Positions 8,533 to 18,870 of a stretch of DNA of 64,000 bases are shown in pieces. A program made the translations under genes and the position numbers. Numbering within the stretch: position 1 is the stretch's first letter; the number at the start of each line of letters is the position of its first letter. Source of the stretch: Candidatus Latescibacterota bacterium (GTDB lineage Bacteria; Latescibacterota; UBA2968; UBA8231); the NCBI GenBank assembly GCA_007136405.1, contig SLHA01000087.1, positions 1 to 64,000 of the forward strand, given 5' to 3'. The notes under the pieces were generated by a model. The model did no database searches. It was not told the DNA's origin and saw nothing but the letters and a program-made list of their open reading frames with translations.

Positions 8533-9249
8533 ATGGCCGCCGACGCCGCCGAGGCCCACCGCATCATTCTGGTCGAAGACGACACCGGGCTGGCGGAGTT
8601 GATCGCCGAACGCCTGCGCACCGAAGGCTACCATGTACTCACGGAAGTGGACGGCCGCCGCGCCTGCGAGTTGATCCGTAAGGAACAGCCGGACCTCGTG
8701 GTGCTGGACATCATGCTCCCTGGAATGGACGGCTTCCAGGTATGCCGGGAAGTCCAGCCGCATTACTCGGGCCCTATTCTGATTCTGACAGCCCGCGATG
8801 ACGACCTGGATGAAATCCTGGGCCTGGAGCTGGGAGCTGACGACTACGTTACCAAGCCCGTCAAGCCGCGGGTGTTGCTGGCGCGTATTCGCGCCTTGCT
8901 GCGGCGCTCCAACCCACCACCGATGGACGCGGGAGCACCCGTTCGGATCACCCTGGGCCAAGTGCGCATAGACGCCAGCCGGCGCGAGGTTACACTGGGT
9001 TCCAACCTGGTCAACCTGACCACCGTTGAGTTCGATCTCTTCTGGTACCTGGCCACCCGCGCCGGCCAGGTGGTCAGCCGCCAGGAGCTTTACCAGGCCA
9101 TCTATCACTACGACTACGACGGTCTGGACCGCAGCATCGACGTGTATGTCTCACGGCTGCGGCAGAAACTGGGTGATGACTCGTCGTCGCCGCAGCTCAT
9201 CAAGACCGTCCGCGGTGTCGGTTACCTGCTGGCCGGTGACAAGGCATGA
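8533..9249 (+). CDS. OmpR/RstA-type response regulator
   Basis: A two-domain DNA-binding regulator of 238 aa. The receiver spans roughly residues 10-123, with acidic pocket EDD (15-17), phospho-acceptor Asp59 in LVVLDIMLPGMDG and Lys108 in VTKPVKP. The winged helix covers about 138-235 and ends in the family signature TVRGVGYLL. The track begins at 8143; I chose the ATG at 8533, which has AAGGAGGAA at good spacing. Its stop overlaps the start of the sensor kinase gene (ATGA), so the two form a coupled pair resembling RstA-RstB. The tandem repeats just upstream may hold its operators. Confidence 0.93.
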   Translation: MAADAAEAHRIILVEDDTGLAELIAERLRTEGYHVLTEVDGRRACELIRKEQPDLVVLDIMLPGMDGFQVCREVQPHYSGPILILTARDDDLDEILGLELGADDYVTKPVKPRVLLARIRALLRRSNPPPMDAGAPVRITLGQVRIDASRREVTLGSNLVNLTTVEFDLFWYLATRAGQVVSRQELYQAIYHYDYDGLDRSIDVYVSRLRQKLGDDSSSPQLIKTVRGVGYLLAGDKA

Positions 9250-10955
9250 GACGGCAATTTCTCCGGGTCTACATCGGCATTGCCCTGGTGTTGATCGCCG
9301 CGGCGCTGGTGACGCTTTTTCTGGTGGACCGGGAGGTCCGGCGCGTGGTTGATGACCGCCTGGAGGAAACGATGATTCCCTGGGTACGGCGCATCCGGCA
9401 ACGGCTGGCGCGCGCCGGCACCGATCCCCAGGCGGAAAAGGCCGCCCTGCTCGAACTGGACGCCACGTTACCCTTCCCGGTGGAGCTGGTCGAGGCAGTG
9501 CACGTTTCGTTGCCGGCAGTGGCACAGGACAAACTTGACGCCGGGCGCCCCGCGCTGGTAGCACAGGACACATTAAGGGTGTTGTATGCCCCCTTCCAGG
9601 ATGGACGGCTTATCAAGCTGGGCCCTCTGGATACCGATGCCGATCCCTACGCCGGATTCTGGCGCGGCCCGGTTCCCGAGGCTGCCCCCGCCTGGGTACC
9701 GCGCTTCCGTGATATCATCCGGACAGCACGCCAGGACACTCTGAGCTGCCGGCAGTTGCTGGAACGGCTGGAGAGCACGGTACCCTATGAGGCTGCCATC
9801 GTGCAACACGGCAGCCTGGCCCTGACCGATGCCGCCAACCGTCGACTGGACGCCGGTTTTCCTCACATGGAATCCCACCAGGATGGCCTGTTGCTGTACC
9901 TGTCCTGCGGACCGGACAGCCTGCTCGCCGTGGGGCCCATGGAACGCCGTCCGGAGGGCCGTTGGGGCCGTCGCGAGAGCAGCGCCCCGGGCGGAGTACG
10001 CCGGCCGCCTCCGCACCAGACGCTGCCGCTGCTGCACCGTCCCCCGGTGCAGGGAACCTACCTGTTGATCGGTGTCCTGCTCGGTCTTCTGGTGGTGATC
10101 GGTGCTGCCGTGTACTGGCTGCTTCGTCCTTTCGAGAAGCGAATCTATGCGCTGGCCGACATAGCCCAGGATCTGGGTCAGGGACAGCTGGACCGCCGGG
10201 CCCTGACCGCAGGTACGGATGCGATCGCCGTTCTTGCGGTCCGGTTCAACGAGATGGCGGAGCGTCTCTCGGGCCTGATCCAGAGCCAGCAGGATATGCT
10301 ACGCGCCGTGTCGCATGAACTGCGAACCCCCATGGCGCGGCTGTTCTTCCTGCTCGACGACGCCCAGAGCAATCCGGACGCGGCGCGAAAAGATGCCGTC
10401 CTGCGGCGGATAGAAACGTCGCTGCACGAACTGAACAGCCTGGTCGAAGAGTTGCTGACGTTCGTTCGCCTGGAAGGTCAGGCGGGTGATCAGGAGCGCA
10501 CCCGGGTGGAATTGAACACGTTGTTCGCAGATGTCGCCGCCATCGTGAGCGACCTGCGGCCCGGGATCAGTACACAGACGGATGGCGGAGGCCACCAGCT
10601 GGAGGCTGTTCCACGCCTGCTCCGACGGGCTGTGCTCAACCTGGCCACCAATGCCGTGCGTCACGCCCGAAGCTCGGTCCGGATCACCGCCGAACACCGT
10701 GAGGGCCGTGTTCTGATCCACGTGGACGACGACGGTCCGGGCGTGCCGGTAGAGGCCCGGCAGCGCATCTTCGAACCCTTCTTCCGGCTGGACACCAGTC
10801 GCTCGGCAGACGGTGGCGGCACGGGACTGGGGCTGGCCATCGTGCAGCGCGTGGTACGGCTGCACGGGGGTTCCGTCAGCGTGCGGGACAACCCCTGCGG
10901 CGGTGCCCGCTTGACGATGCAGCTGCCGCCGGTACCCCCAACGCCTGGCGGGTGA
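9246..10955 (+). CDS. RstB-like membrane sensor histidine kinase
   Basis: A 569-aa kinase translated from an ATG overlapping the regulator stop by 4 bp. One N-terminal membrane helix (about 8-27) and a second near 272-293 flank a periplasmic sensing domain of about 240 residues. A HAMP linker follows, then HisKA with the phospho-histidine in AVSHELRTPMARL near residue 357. The HATPase lobe shows NLATNAVRHA (N box), DDGPGVP (G1) and GTGLGLAIV (G2). It should phosphorylate the OmpR-type regulator encoded just before it. The stimulus is unknown, and the periplasmic region shows no recognisable ligand-binding family. Confidence 0.93.
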   Translation: MRRQFLRVYIGIALVLIAAALVTLFLVDREVRRVVDDRLEETMIPWVRRIRQRLARAGTDPQAEKAALLELDATLPFPVELVEAVHVSLPAVAQDKLDAGRPALVAQDTLRVLYAPFQDGRLIKLGPLDTDADPYAGFWRGPVPEAAPAWVPRFRDIIRTARQDTLSCRQLLERLESTVPYEAAIVQHGSLALTDAANRRLDAGFPHMESHQDGLLLYLSCGPDSLLAVGPMERRPEGRWGRRESSAPGGVRRPPPHQTLPLLHRPPVQGTYLLIGVLLGLLVVIGAAVYWLLRPFEKRIYALADIAQDLGQGQLDRRALTAGTDAIAVLAVRFNEMAERLSGLIQSQQDMLRAVSHELRTPMARLFFLLDDAQSNPDAARKDAVLRRIETSLHELNSLVEELLTFVRLEGQAGDQERTRVELNTLFADVAAIVSDLRPGISTQTDGGGHQLEAVPRLLRRAVLNLATNAVRHARSSVRITAEHREGRVLIHVDDDGPGVPVEARQRIFEPFFRLDTSRSADGGGTGLGLAIVQRVVRLHGGSVSVRDNPCGGARLTMQLPPVPPTPGG

Positions 10956-11281
10956 ATGCTGCTGCACGAAAACATGCGTATACATCCTCACAGAAACGGT
11001 GATTGTCCGTCTGATCCCGTTTCCTTCCTGGAGCCAGCCAGCATACCAGGCTTCGAGCCACAGCACTGCGACCCGCCGCAACGGGTAATCCCGAATGACA
11101 GCAGCCATTCTCCAACAGACGGTGCTGGTGGTTCGACGGCGTGGCAACGGCATTGTGCGCCAGGCGCCCCATTCCAGCCTGATCCACCTGGTTGCCGGTA
11201 TGGCGGAGTCTGACTAGACTCTGGTCCGGTGTACCGGAAGGACGTGTATACACCTGCCGCCAACCTGCCTCGAGGACCGTG
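10956..11281 (+). promoter_or_regulatory. Leader/control region upstream of aceE
   Basis: No gene is supported. Two inverted repeats lie close to the aceE start: GAGTCT-GACT-AGACTC (11206-11221) and the perfect palindrome GTGTATACAC (11244-11253), 28 bp before the ATG. Either could be a regulator site. I do not recognise a PdhR-type box. Confidence 0.4.
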
Positions 11282-13966
11282 ATGAACGACATGCAGACCG
11301 ACACTGCACATGATCCTGACATTCGCTCCCTGGAAACCCGGGAATGGCTGGAATCGCTGGAATATGTCCATGCAACCTCCGGCCCGGAGCGCGTTCGCGA
11401 ACTGCTGGAACAGTTACAGAACCACGCCCGGCAGCAGGGTGTGAGCCTGCCGTTCACCCACAACACACCTTACGTCAACACCATCCCGGCAGACCGTCAG
11501 CCGCCGTATCCCGGCAGTCAGGATCTCGAGCGCCGCCTCCGTAACATCATGCGGTGGAATGCCATGATTCTGGTAGTGCGGGCCAATCAACAGGACCCGA
11601 CCATCGGCGGCCATATTGCCACATATGCTTCGGCGACTACGTTGTACGAGGTGGCTCTCAATCATTTCATCCGCGGCCGCACGCCCGGCTTTGAAGGAGA
11701 CCATGTCTTCTTCCAGCCTCATTCTTCGCCGGGCATCTACGCTCGCGCCTTCCTGGAAGGCCGCCTGAGCGAGGAACAGCTGAACAACTTTCGCCGCGAA
11801 CTGCAACCGGGCGGCGGCCTGCCGTCGTATCCCCACCCCCGGCTCATGCCGGATTTCTGGCAGTTTCCCTCCGCCTCCATGGGACTGAGCGCGGTGATGG
11901 CCATCTACCAGGCGCGGTTCAACCGGTATCTGGAGGATCGTGGCCTCAAACCTCCATCCGATGCTCGTGTCTGGGCCTTCATCGGCGACGGCGAAACCGA
12001 CGAACCCGAGTGCCTGGGAGCCATCTCGCTGGCCGCCCGGGAGAAGCTGGACAACTTGCTCTTCGTCATCAACTGCAATTTGCAGCGTCTGGACGGTCCG
12101 GTACGGGGCAATGGCAAGATCATTCAGGAACTGGAGACCGTGTTCAGCGGCGCCGGCTGGAACGTGATCAAGGTCATCTGGGGAAGCGACTGGGACCCGC
12201 TGCTGACCCAGGACCACCAGGGTCTGCTGGCGCGTCGCATGGGGGAACTGGTCGACGGTCAATACCAGAAATACAGCGTCTCGGACGGCCGGTACCAACG
12301 CCAGCACTTCTTCGGAGTGGATCCCCGGCTCATGGAGATGTCGCGGCAGCTCACGGACGAGCAGATTCGGACCATTCGCCGTGGCGGGCATGATCCGGAT
12401 AAAGTGTACGCCGCCTTCGATGCGGCGGTGAAATACCGCGGCGCTCCATCGGTGGTGCTCGCCAAGACCATCAAGGGGTACGGCATGGGGGAAGTAGGCG
12501 AAGGGCGCATGACCGCGCACACGCAGAAACAACTCGACATCGGTGCGCTCAAGCAAATTCGCAGCCGTTTCGGCATTCCTCTGTCCGACGCCCAGGTAGA
12601 GACTCTGTCCTTTTACCGGCCGCCGGAGGACAGCCCTGAGCTGCGCTATCTGTGCGAACGCCGCGAAGCGCTGGGCGGTTTCGTACCGCGGCGCATCACC
12701 TCCTCCGTCCAATGGCGCAGTCCCGAACCGGAAGCGTTCACCGAGTTCCTCCGCTCGTCCTCCAACCGGCAGGCATCGACCACCATGGTCTTCGTGCGCA
12801 TCCTGGCCAAGCTGCTCGGTGACCGGAATCTGGGGCGACATGTGGTACCCATCGTACCGGACGAAGCCCGTACGTTCGGGATGGAGGCCCTCTTCCGGCA
12901 ATACGGCATCTATTCTCATATCGGACAACTGTATGAACCCGTGGACAGCGAGAGTCTGACCTACTACCGGGAGGCGCGCGACGGCCAGCTCATCGAGGAA
13001 GGTATCACCGAAGCCGGTGCGCTCTCTTCTTTCATCGCTGCCGGTACCGCCTACGCCACCCATGGCGTGCCCACGCTGCCGTTCTTCGTCTTCTACTCCA
13101 TGTTCGGCTTCCAGCGCGTCGGCGATCTCATCTACGCGGCCGGAGACCAGCGCGCTCGCGGATTCCTGATCGGCGCCACCGCAGGCCGCACCACCCTCAA
13201 CGGCGAAGGACTACAGCATCAGGATGGCCACAGCCATCTCACCGCTTACACCTGCCCGCATGTCGTCGCCTATGACCCGGCCTATGGGTACGAGCTGGCC
13301 GTCATCGTGCGCGAGGGTATCCGCCGCATGTATGGTCTGGACGAGGATCTGGTGTACTACCTGACCGTCCACAACGAGACCTATACCATGCTCAGCATGC
13401 CCGACGATGCCGAGGAGGGCATTCTGCGCGGACTCTACCGGCTTCGACCGGGTAGCTGCCGGCAGCCACTCGGCCAGGCGCATCTGCTGGCCAGCGGCAG
13501 CATCGTGCCTCAGGCCCTGCGGGCACAGGAGATGCTGGAGCATGACTTTCGGATCGCCGCGGATGTGTGGAGCGTGACCAGTTTCCGCCAGCTCCATCAG
13601 GATGGCTTGAAGGCGGAGCGGCACAACTGGCTCCACCCGGACGCCGACCCGGTCCAACCCTGGATCCGTCAGTGCCTGGGGAACGAGCAGGGCGCCTTCG
13701 TGGTGGCTTCGGACTATCTGAAAGCCCTTCCGGACAGCATAGCCCGCTGGTTTCCGCGACCGCCCGTGTCTCTCGGCACCGATGGCTTCGGGCGCAGTGA
13801 CAGCCGGCCCGCGCTCCGCCGTTTTTTCGAGATCGATGCGGAGTGCATCGCCTTTGCGGCTTTGGCCGACCTGGTCCGGCAAGGCCAGCTGAGCCCAGCT
13901 GTTGCCAAGCGCGCACGCCAGCGCCTGGGCCTCGATCCGCGCAAAGAGGACCCGCTGGCCATTTGA
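11282..13966 (+). CDS. aceE: Pyruvate dehydrogenase E1 component, homodimeric type
   Basis: Thiamine diphosphate enzyme that decarboxylates pyruvate and reductively acetylates the lipoyl group of E2. At 894 aa it matches AceE of E. coli (887 aa). The N-terminus (FTHNTPYVNTIPADRQPPYPG), the ThDP motif GDGETDE ... NCN (around residues 240-270) and HNETYTML fit the family. The track start at 11192 is upstream; the ATG at 11282 follows GAGGACC. There is no aceF or lpd next to it: downstream is a sensor kinase and upstream a two-component pair. It coexists with PFOR at 53.7-57.3 kb, so pyruvate can be oxidised by two systems if E2/E3 exist elsewhere. Confidence 0.95.
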   Translation: MNDMQTDTAHDPDIRSLETREWLESLEYVHATSGPERVRELLEQLQNHARQQGVSLPFTHNTPYVNTIPADRQPPYPGSQDLERRLRNIMRWNAMILVVRANQQDPTIGGHIATYASATTLYEVALNHFIRGRTPGFEGDHVFFQPHSSPGIYARAFLEGRLSEEQLNNFRRELQPGGGLPSYPHPRLMPDFWQFPSASMGLSAVMAIYQARFNRYLEDRGLKPPSDARVWAFIGDGETDEPECLGAISLAAREKLDNLLFVINCNLQRLDGPVRGNGKIIQELETVFSGAGWNVIKVIWGSDWDPLLTQDHQGLLARRMGELVDGQYQKYSVSDGRYQRQHFFGVDPRLMEMSRQLTDEQIRTIRRGGHDPDKVYAAFDAAVKYRGAPSVVLAKTIKGYGMGEVGEGRMTAHTQKQLDIGALKQIRSRFGIPLSDAQVETLSFYRPPEDSPELRYLCERREALGGFVPRRITSSVQWRSPEPEAFTEFLRSSSNRQASTTMVFVRILAKLLGDRNLGRHVVPIVPDEARTFGMEALFRQYGIYSHIGQLYEPVDSESLTYYREARDGQLIEEGITEAGALSSFIAAGTAYATHGVPTLPFFVFYSMFGFQRVGDLIYAAGDQRARGFLIGATAGRTTLNGEGLQHQDGHSHLTAYTCPHVVAYDPAYGYELAVIVREGIRRMYGLDEDLVYYLTVHNETYTMLSMPDDAEEGILRGLYRLRPGSCRQPLGQAHLLASGSIVPQALRAQEMLEHDFRIAADVWSVTSFRQLHQDGLKAERHNWLHPDADPVQPWIRQCLGNEQGAFVVASDYLKALPDSIARWFPRPPVSLGTDGFGRSDSRPALRRFFEIDAECIAFAALADLVRQGQLSPAVAKRARQRLGLDPRKEDPLAI

Positions 13967-14256
13967 ATACCGTTCGCATGATGTCATACTGGACCAGCGG
14001 TATAACTGGACCGGCAGTGGTCTGCTTCGTCGCCGGCGTCCAGCCGGAGCCATGACGGCATCATGGGTAACCATATACGGACATGGAACGCCGCTGGTGC
14101 GGTGTCCCCCAAAACCGATCGGCCAGATGGACGACGTTCTCAGCGGCAACGAGCCCGGCTGGCGCTTTCGGACGATCGCCAGGTCTTGTTACCGCCGGCT
14201 ACCGGGCCGATATTTGCACCGGGTTCCGGATATTCCCGCTCTTCCCCGTCCTGACC

Positions 14257-15939
14257 ATGCCTGACCGGCACAGAACCAAAGCGCAGCTGATCCAGGAGCT
14301 GGAGACTCAACGCCGGGAAGTACGACGCCTGCACAAAGAGCTGGCCCGGCCGCGACAACAGGATGACACCGTCGCAGCCGCACCGGCAGACCCTGTTTCC
14401 CAGGCCAGCGCCGTGCGTTACCGTTCGGTCGTCGATCATATCGTCGACGGCGTCATCACCATCGACAGCCAGGGCGTCATCGAATCGATCAACCCGGCGG
14501 CCGAACAGATGTTCGGCTACCGAGAAGGTGAATGTCGGGGGCAGAATGTGGGCATGCTGATTCCCGCGGCCTGCCGCAACGGGAAGGAAGACTACTTCCA
14601 GCGATACCGGAGTCAGGGCACGCAGTCTATCAGCAGGGTCGGACAGGAAGTCGAGGGACGACGGAAGGACGGCTCGGTATTTCCGCTCGAACTATCGGTC
14701 AGCCAGTTCGAACTCGGCTCGCGCCGCATGTTCACGGGCATCATACGGGACATCACCCGGCGCAAGGAGCTGGAAACCCAGTTGCTTCAGGCTCAGAAGA
14801 TGGAATCCATCGGTCAGCTGGCCGGAGGCGTCGCCCATGACTTCAATAACCAGCTAGGTATCATCCTGTTCGACGTGGATCTGCTGCTGGCCGGCACACA
14901 GGAGCATACCGAGCTGCGCGAGGACCTGCTCAAGATCCGCAAGGTGGTACTTCGCAGCGCTAACCTGGCCCGCCAGCTGCTGCTGTTCAGCCGGCGTCAG
15001 CAGCTGGAGCCACGGCCGACCGACCTGAATCACCACGTCCGCGAGCTACGCAAAATGCTGGGCCGCTTGCTGGGCCGCCCGATCGAGATTCAGCTGGATC
15101 TAACCGATGCGCTATGGCGGGTCAATGCGGATCCAAGCACCCTGGACCAGGTCATATTGAATCTGGCCATCAACAGCCGCGATGCCATGCCGGACGGCGG
15201 CCTGCTGCGGTTTGAGACCAGCAACGTGGTGATGGACGAGAGGGATGGCGCCCGGCACGCTCAGGCCCGGCCGGGCCGGTATGCCTGCCTTCGAGTGATC
15301 GACAACGGAGTGGGTATGGGGGAAGACGTGCGTCTGCGCGTCTTCGAGCCCTTCTTTACCACCAAGGCAGAGGGCAGAGGTACGGGCCTGGGCCTGTCCG
15401 TGGTATATGGAATCGTGCAGGCCCACGATGGTTGGATCCAGGTGACCAGTACGCCGGACCAGGGCAGCTGCTTCACGGTCTTTCTGCCGGCACTGCAGGA
15501 GGGCGTTGCCGGCGCTGCTCAGCCGGACAACCCGGCGCCCGGGCAACATCGATCCGGCCAAGGCGAACACATTCTGCTGCTGGAAGACGAGGCCGAGTTG
15601 CGCGAACGGGCCCGGATTGCCCTGCGCGAGCATCACTATGCGGTCAGTGCCTGTGGGTCGATCGCCGACGCACGCGCCGCTCTGGAACAATCCGGCCATG
15701 CCTATGATCTGATCATCAGCGATGTTTTTCTTCCCGACGGACGTGGCACCGAGCTGATCTTCCAGCTCCATGACCGGCAACCTGAACTACCGGCTTTGCT
15801 GACCACCGGATACGTGGATGATCACCCGGACTGGGACAGGGTCAGAAAGCAGCGCATCGCCGTCCTGCAGAAACCGTTTTCGCTGGACGCGTTGCTGGAG
15901 CGGGTGCGCCAAGCGCTGGAGACAGGCGGCATCGGCTGA
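14257..15939 (+). CDS. PAS hybrid sensor histidine kinase with C-terminal receiver
   Basis: 560 aa from the ATG at 14257; the track's longer form from 14083 adds Arg/Trp-rich sequence without family character. The order is a short coiled-coil (about 5-30), PAS (about 45-165, with INPAAEQMFGY and GIIRDITRRK), HisKA with GGVAHDFNN near residue 190, HATPase (NLAINSRDAMPDGG, DNGVGM, GTGLGLSVVYGIV) and a receiver from about residue 438 (LLLEDEAEL, LIISDVFLPDGRG). No membrane helices are evident, so it is probably a soluble redox or ligand sensor. No DNA-binding regulator is adjacent. It lies between aceE and the convergent thioredoxin-like gene. Confidence 0.92.
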   Translation: MPDRHRTKAQLIQELETQRREVRRLHKELARPRQQDDTVAAAPADPVSQASAVRYRSVVDHIVDGVITIDSQGVIESINPAAEQMFGYREGECRGQNVGMLIPAACRNGKEDYFQRYRSQGTQSISRVGQEVEGRRKDGSVFPLELSVSQFELGSRRMFTGIIRDITRRKELETQLLQAQKMESIGQLAGGVAHDFNNQLGIILFDVDLLLAGTQEHTELREDLLKIRKVVLRSANLARQLLLFSRRQQLEPRPTDLNHHVRELRKMLGRLLGRPIEIQLDLTDALWRVNADPSTLDQVILNLAINSRDAMPDGGLLRFETSNVVMDERDGARHAQARPGRYACLRVIDNGVGMGEDVRLRVFEPFFTTKAEGRGTGLGLSVVYGIVQAHDGWIQVTSTPDQGSCFTVFLPALQEGVAGAAQPDNPAPGQHRSGQGEHILLLEDEAELRERARIALREHHYAVSACGSIADARAALEQSGHAYDLIISDVFLPDGRGTELIFQLHDRQPELPALLTTGYVDDHPDWDRVRKQRIAVLQKPFSLDALLERVRQALETGGIG

Positions 15940-15982
15940 AGGCGGCGCCGGGCACCCGGTCAGATCCGGCATTAGCGCGCGT

Positions 15983-16342
15983 TCATGATGCCGAGTGGCC
16001 GCTGCCGGAAGCGCGTTTTCCATGGGCCAGAAGCCAGTCAATGGCCCCCTGCAGCTTCTCGCGCGACGCAAACCCGACGAACTGGTCGACCAACTGGCCG
16101 TCCTCCACCAGAGCCAGGGTAGGCACGGCGTGGACATGGTACCGCGCGGCCAGCACGGGGTATTCCTCCACATTGATCCTCTGCGTTCGCAGCTTGCCCC
16201 GGTATTCTTCCGCCAGTTCCTCCGCCAGTAGAGCCAGGGCCTGCGGCGCATCGCACCACGGAGCCCAGAATTCGACCAGCACGACACCTGAGCCGACAAG
16301 CGCCAGCTGTTGTTCGTCCGAGCCCGTGTCGGTCATCTCCAT
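15983..16342 (-). CDS. Thioredoxin-fold protein lacking the second active-site cysteine
   Basis: The protein has the thioredoxin core: VLVEFWAPWC, then INVEEYPVLAARYHVHAVPTL with the cis-proline, then the C-terminal helix. The active site reads WCDAP instead of WCGPC, so only Cys30 remains. A normal dithiol redox cycle is therefore not possible; a monothiol role, mixed-disulfide chaperoning or a scaffold role is more likely. I chose the ATG at 16342 because GAGAGAG lies just upstream; earlier in-frame starts (16360, 16390) would add up to 16 residues. Length is 119 aa. No thioredoxin reductase is adjacent. Confidence 0.85.
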   Translation of the reverse strand: MEMTDTGSDEQQLALVGSGVVLVEFWAPWCDAPQALALLAEELAEEYRGKLRTQRINVEEYPVLAARYHVHAVPTLALVEDGQLVDQFVGFASREKLQGAIDWLLAHGKRASGSGHSAS

Positions 16343-16711
16343 GATACTCTCTCTCTGCATCCGAACAGGCTTGAGCATAGGGTTCAACACTATGTCGTCT
16401 CAATCAATTTCCGTGCCATTCCTTCCAGGCGTTTTCCAGCCCGTGCCTGAAGCCATCCGGTCACGACAGGCACGCGTGGAGTGCGCCGGCAATCATCGAA
16501 AATCACGCGATTCGGACTGGAAACCGGCCGGGAAGTCACCGGGATGGGATGCGAACAGGGTATCGCGGCCGGATCTGCCCGTGCAGTCCACAGACTGCAC
16601 AGATGAGCAAAACCCGCCGTTGCCATACCGGCGAGCTGCAAAGGTGTGGGACACGGCTGTCCGCATCGCCGTCAGAGCTGAGGCTTTAGTGTCACGCTAG
16701 GGCGCGCCCGG
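16343..16711. other. Intergenic stretch, no supported gene
   Basis: Lies between the start of the thioredoxin-like gene and the end of hypE, both on the minus strand. It should hold the thioredoxin-like gene's promoter and the end of the Hox operon. The 10-bp palindrome GGGCGCGCCC (16700-16709) sits just past the hypE stop, but no T-run follows. Confidence 0.5.
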
Positions 16712-17767
16712 TCAGCAGATCCGGGGCAGTTGCTCCCCGCTCAGACGATCGACCACGCGTTGGCCGCCGATCGCACTCCGCAGGATCACCCGGCCCCGCT
16801 CACCGGAGCCCACAGTACCGATACGTTCAGCGGCGTGGCTGACCGGATGGTGGCGGAGCACGGACAGGGCCAGGTCCACGTCGGACTGGGGCACAAAAGC
16901 GACGAAACACCCCTCGTTAGCCACGTACAGCGGATCCAGACCAAGTATCTCACAGGCTCCGCGCACCTCATCCACCACCGCAATGCGGCATTCCTCCACG
17001 ATCATCTCCTTGGCGGACTGAACGGCAAGCTCCACCAAGGCGCTGGCCAGACCGCCCCGGGTGAGATCCCGCAGGCAATGCACCGTCACTCCGCTGCGCA
17101 CCAGATCCAGCACCGGCGCGGCCACCGATGCGCAGTCGCTCTCGATCGTGGTCTCGAACGCCAGCGACTCGCGCTGCGCCATGATGGTCAGTCCATGGCG
17201 CCCGACATCGCCGCTGATGAGGATCGCGTCTCCGGACCCGATCTGTTCCGGGCCGACCTGGACGTCATCCTCGACCCGGCCGATCCCCGCGGTGTTGATG
17301 AACAATTTGTCGCCTTTGCCCCGATCCACCACCTTGGTATCACCGGTTACCAGCTGTACCTGGGCCTGACGGGCGGCCATCTGCATCGAACCGGCGACGC
17401 GCTGCAGAGTAGCCATTTCCAGCCCTTCCTCGATGATGAAACCGGCGCTCAGGTACAACGGCCGGGCACCGCACATGGCCAGGTCGTTCACCGTACCGTT
17501 CACCGCCAGAGTGCCGATGTCGCCGCCCGGGAAGAAGAGCGGATCCACCACGTAGGAGTCGGTGGTGAAAGCCAGACGCGTGCCATCCACCTGGAAAACA
17601 GCGCCGTCATGCTGCTGCGCGAGCAAGGGATTGGAAAACGCCGGCATGAACAGGCGCTCGATCAGCTGGCTCATCAGCTTGCCGCCGCCGCCATGGGCCA
17701 TCAGGACGTGCGGATACTCCGTCAGGGGCAGAGGGCAGGCCGCGGGATTCTGATCGTTGGATGTCAC
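16712..17767 (-). CDS. hypE: Hydrogenase maturation protein HypE
   Basis: HypE dehydrates the thiocarboxamide made by HypF on its own C-terminal cysteine, giving the cyanide ligand of NiFe-hydrogenase iron. The protein ends in PRIC, the invariant acceptor tail. The ATP-binding AIR-synthase-like N-terminus is visible ([32 protein letters not shown]). I place the start at a GTG overlapping the hypD stop (GTGA), giving 351 aa; the track's longer form reads through the hypD end. It is the last gene of the Hox operon and directly follows hypD. Confidence 0.96.
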   Translation of the reverse strand: MTSNDQNPAACPLPLTEYPHVLMAHGGGGKLMSQLIERLFMPAFSNPLLAQQHDGAVFQVDGTRLAFTTDSYVVDPLFFPGGDIGTLAVNGTVNDLAMCGARPLYLSAGFIIEEGLEMATLQRVAGSMQMAARQAQVQLVTGDTKVVDRGKGDKLFINTAGIGRVEDDVQVGPEQIGSGDAILISGDVGRHGLTIMAQRESLAFETTIESDCASVAAPVLDLVRSGVTVHCLRDLTRGGLASALVELAVQSAKEMIVEECRIAVVDEVRGACEILGLDPLYVANEGCFVAFVPQSDVDLALSVLRHHPVSHAAERIGTVGSGERGRVILRSAIGGQRVVDRLSGEQLPRIC

Positions 17768-18870
17768 GCTCGCTTCTCCGTTCCGGCCGCACCTCGGTAC
17801 CGGAAGTAGGCCGCACAGGCACCCTCGGAAGAAACCATGGTGGCTCCAAGAGGATGTTCGGGCGTGCACCGGGTACCAAACGCCGGACATTGGGGTGGTT
17901 TACGCAGCCCCTGCAGGATGAGGCCGCTGATGCAGGTGGGGTCTTCTGCCGCCGTGATGTCCTGGATGGAGAATCGCAGGTTGGCATCGAAATGTTCATA
18001 TTCAGGACGCAGGTTCAACCCGCTGCGCCGAATCTCGCCCACTCCCCTCCAGGTCCGCGGCACTACCTGGAATACGGACTGCATGATCTGACGCGCCTGC
18101 GGATTACCTTCACGCCGCACCGTGCGCACGTACTGGTTCTCTACGCGGGCCTGCCCCTGTTCCAGCTGGCGGATGCACATATACAAGCCTTGCAGTATAT
18201 CCAGCGGTTCGAAGCCGGTGACCACGATGGGCACCGCATAACGGGCGGCCAAATGCTCGTAATCCTCATATCCCATCACCATGCATACGTGTCCCGCGGC
18301 CAGCATGCCCTGTACCTGGCAACCGGAGGCGGACAGGATAGCCTCAGCGGCCGGCGGCACCAGCACATGCGAGACCAGGAGCGTGAAGTTGTCCAGGTCT
18401 TCCCGGGCCGCCTGGTAGACTGCCATGGCATTGGCTGGCGCCGTGGTTTCGAACCCCACGGCAAAGAAAACCACCTGGCGTCCGGGATGCCGCCTGGCCA
18501 GTTCCAGCGCGTCCATGGGCGAATAGACGATCCGCACGTCACCGCCGGCGGCCTTGACCGACAGCAGGTCACCCTGGCTGCCTGGTACGCGCAGCATATC
18601 CCCGAAGGAACAGAATATGACCTCCGGACGGGCGGCCAGAGCCAGGGCTTTGTCGATCAATTCCACGGGCGTCACGCACACCGGGCAACCGGGCCCATGC
18701 ACCAGCTCGACGCCCGGAGGCAGCATCTGATCCAGGCCATAACGCACGATGGCATGGGTCTGGCCGCCGCAGATCTCCATGATCACCCAAGGCCGTGTGG
18801 TGACGCGCCGCAGCGCTGACACATAGCGTTCAGCCTGTGCGGCGTCACGGTACTCGTCCACATATTTCAC
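17764..18870 (-). CDS. hypD: Hydrogenase maturation protein HypD
   Basis: HypD holds a [4Fe-4S] cluster and, with HypC, is the scaffold on which the Fe(CN)2CO unit is assembled. Conserved segments are present: [26 protein letters not shown], and the C-terminal cysteine-rich region ([15 protein letters not shown] ... [10 protein letters not shown]). At 368 aa it has normal length. The ATG overlaps the hypC stop by 4 bp and the stop overlaps the hypE GTG by 4 bp, so hypC, hypD and hypE are translationally coupled. Confidence 0.97.
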   Translation of the reverse strand: MKYVDEYRDAAQAERYVSALRRVTTRPWVIMEICGGQTHAIVRYGLDQMLPPGVELVHGPGCPVCVTPVELIDKALALAARPEVIFCSFGDMLRVPGSQGDLLSVKAAGGDVRIVYSPMDALELARRHPGRQVVFFAVGFETTAPANAMAVYQAAREDLDNFTLLVSHVLVPPAAEAILSASGCQVQGMLAAGHVCMVMGYEDYEHLAARYAVPIVVTGFEPLDILQGLYMCIRQLEQGQARVENQYVRTVRREGNPQARQIMQSVFQVVPRTWRGVGEIRRSGLNLRPEYEHFDANLRFSIQDITAAEDPTCISGLILQGLRKPPQCPAFGTRCTPEHPLGATMVSSEGACAAYFRYRGAAGTEKRA

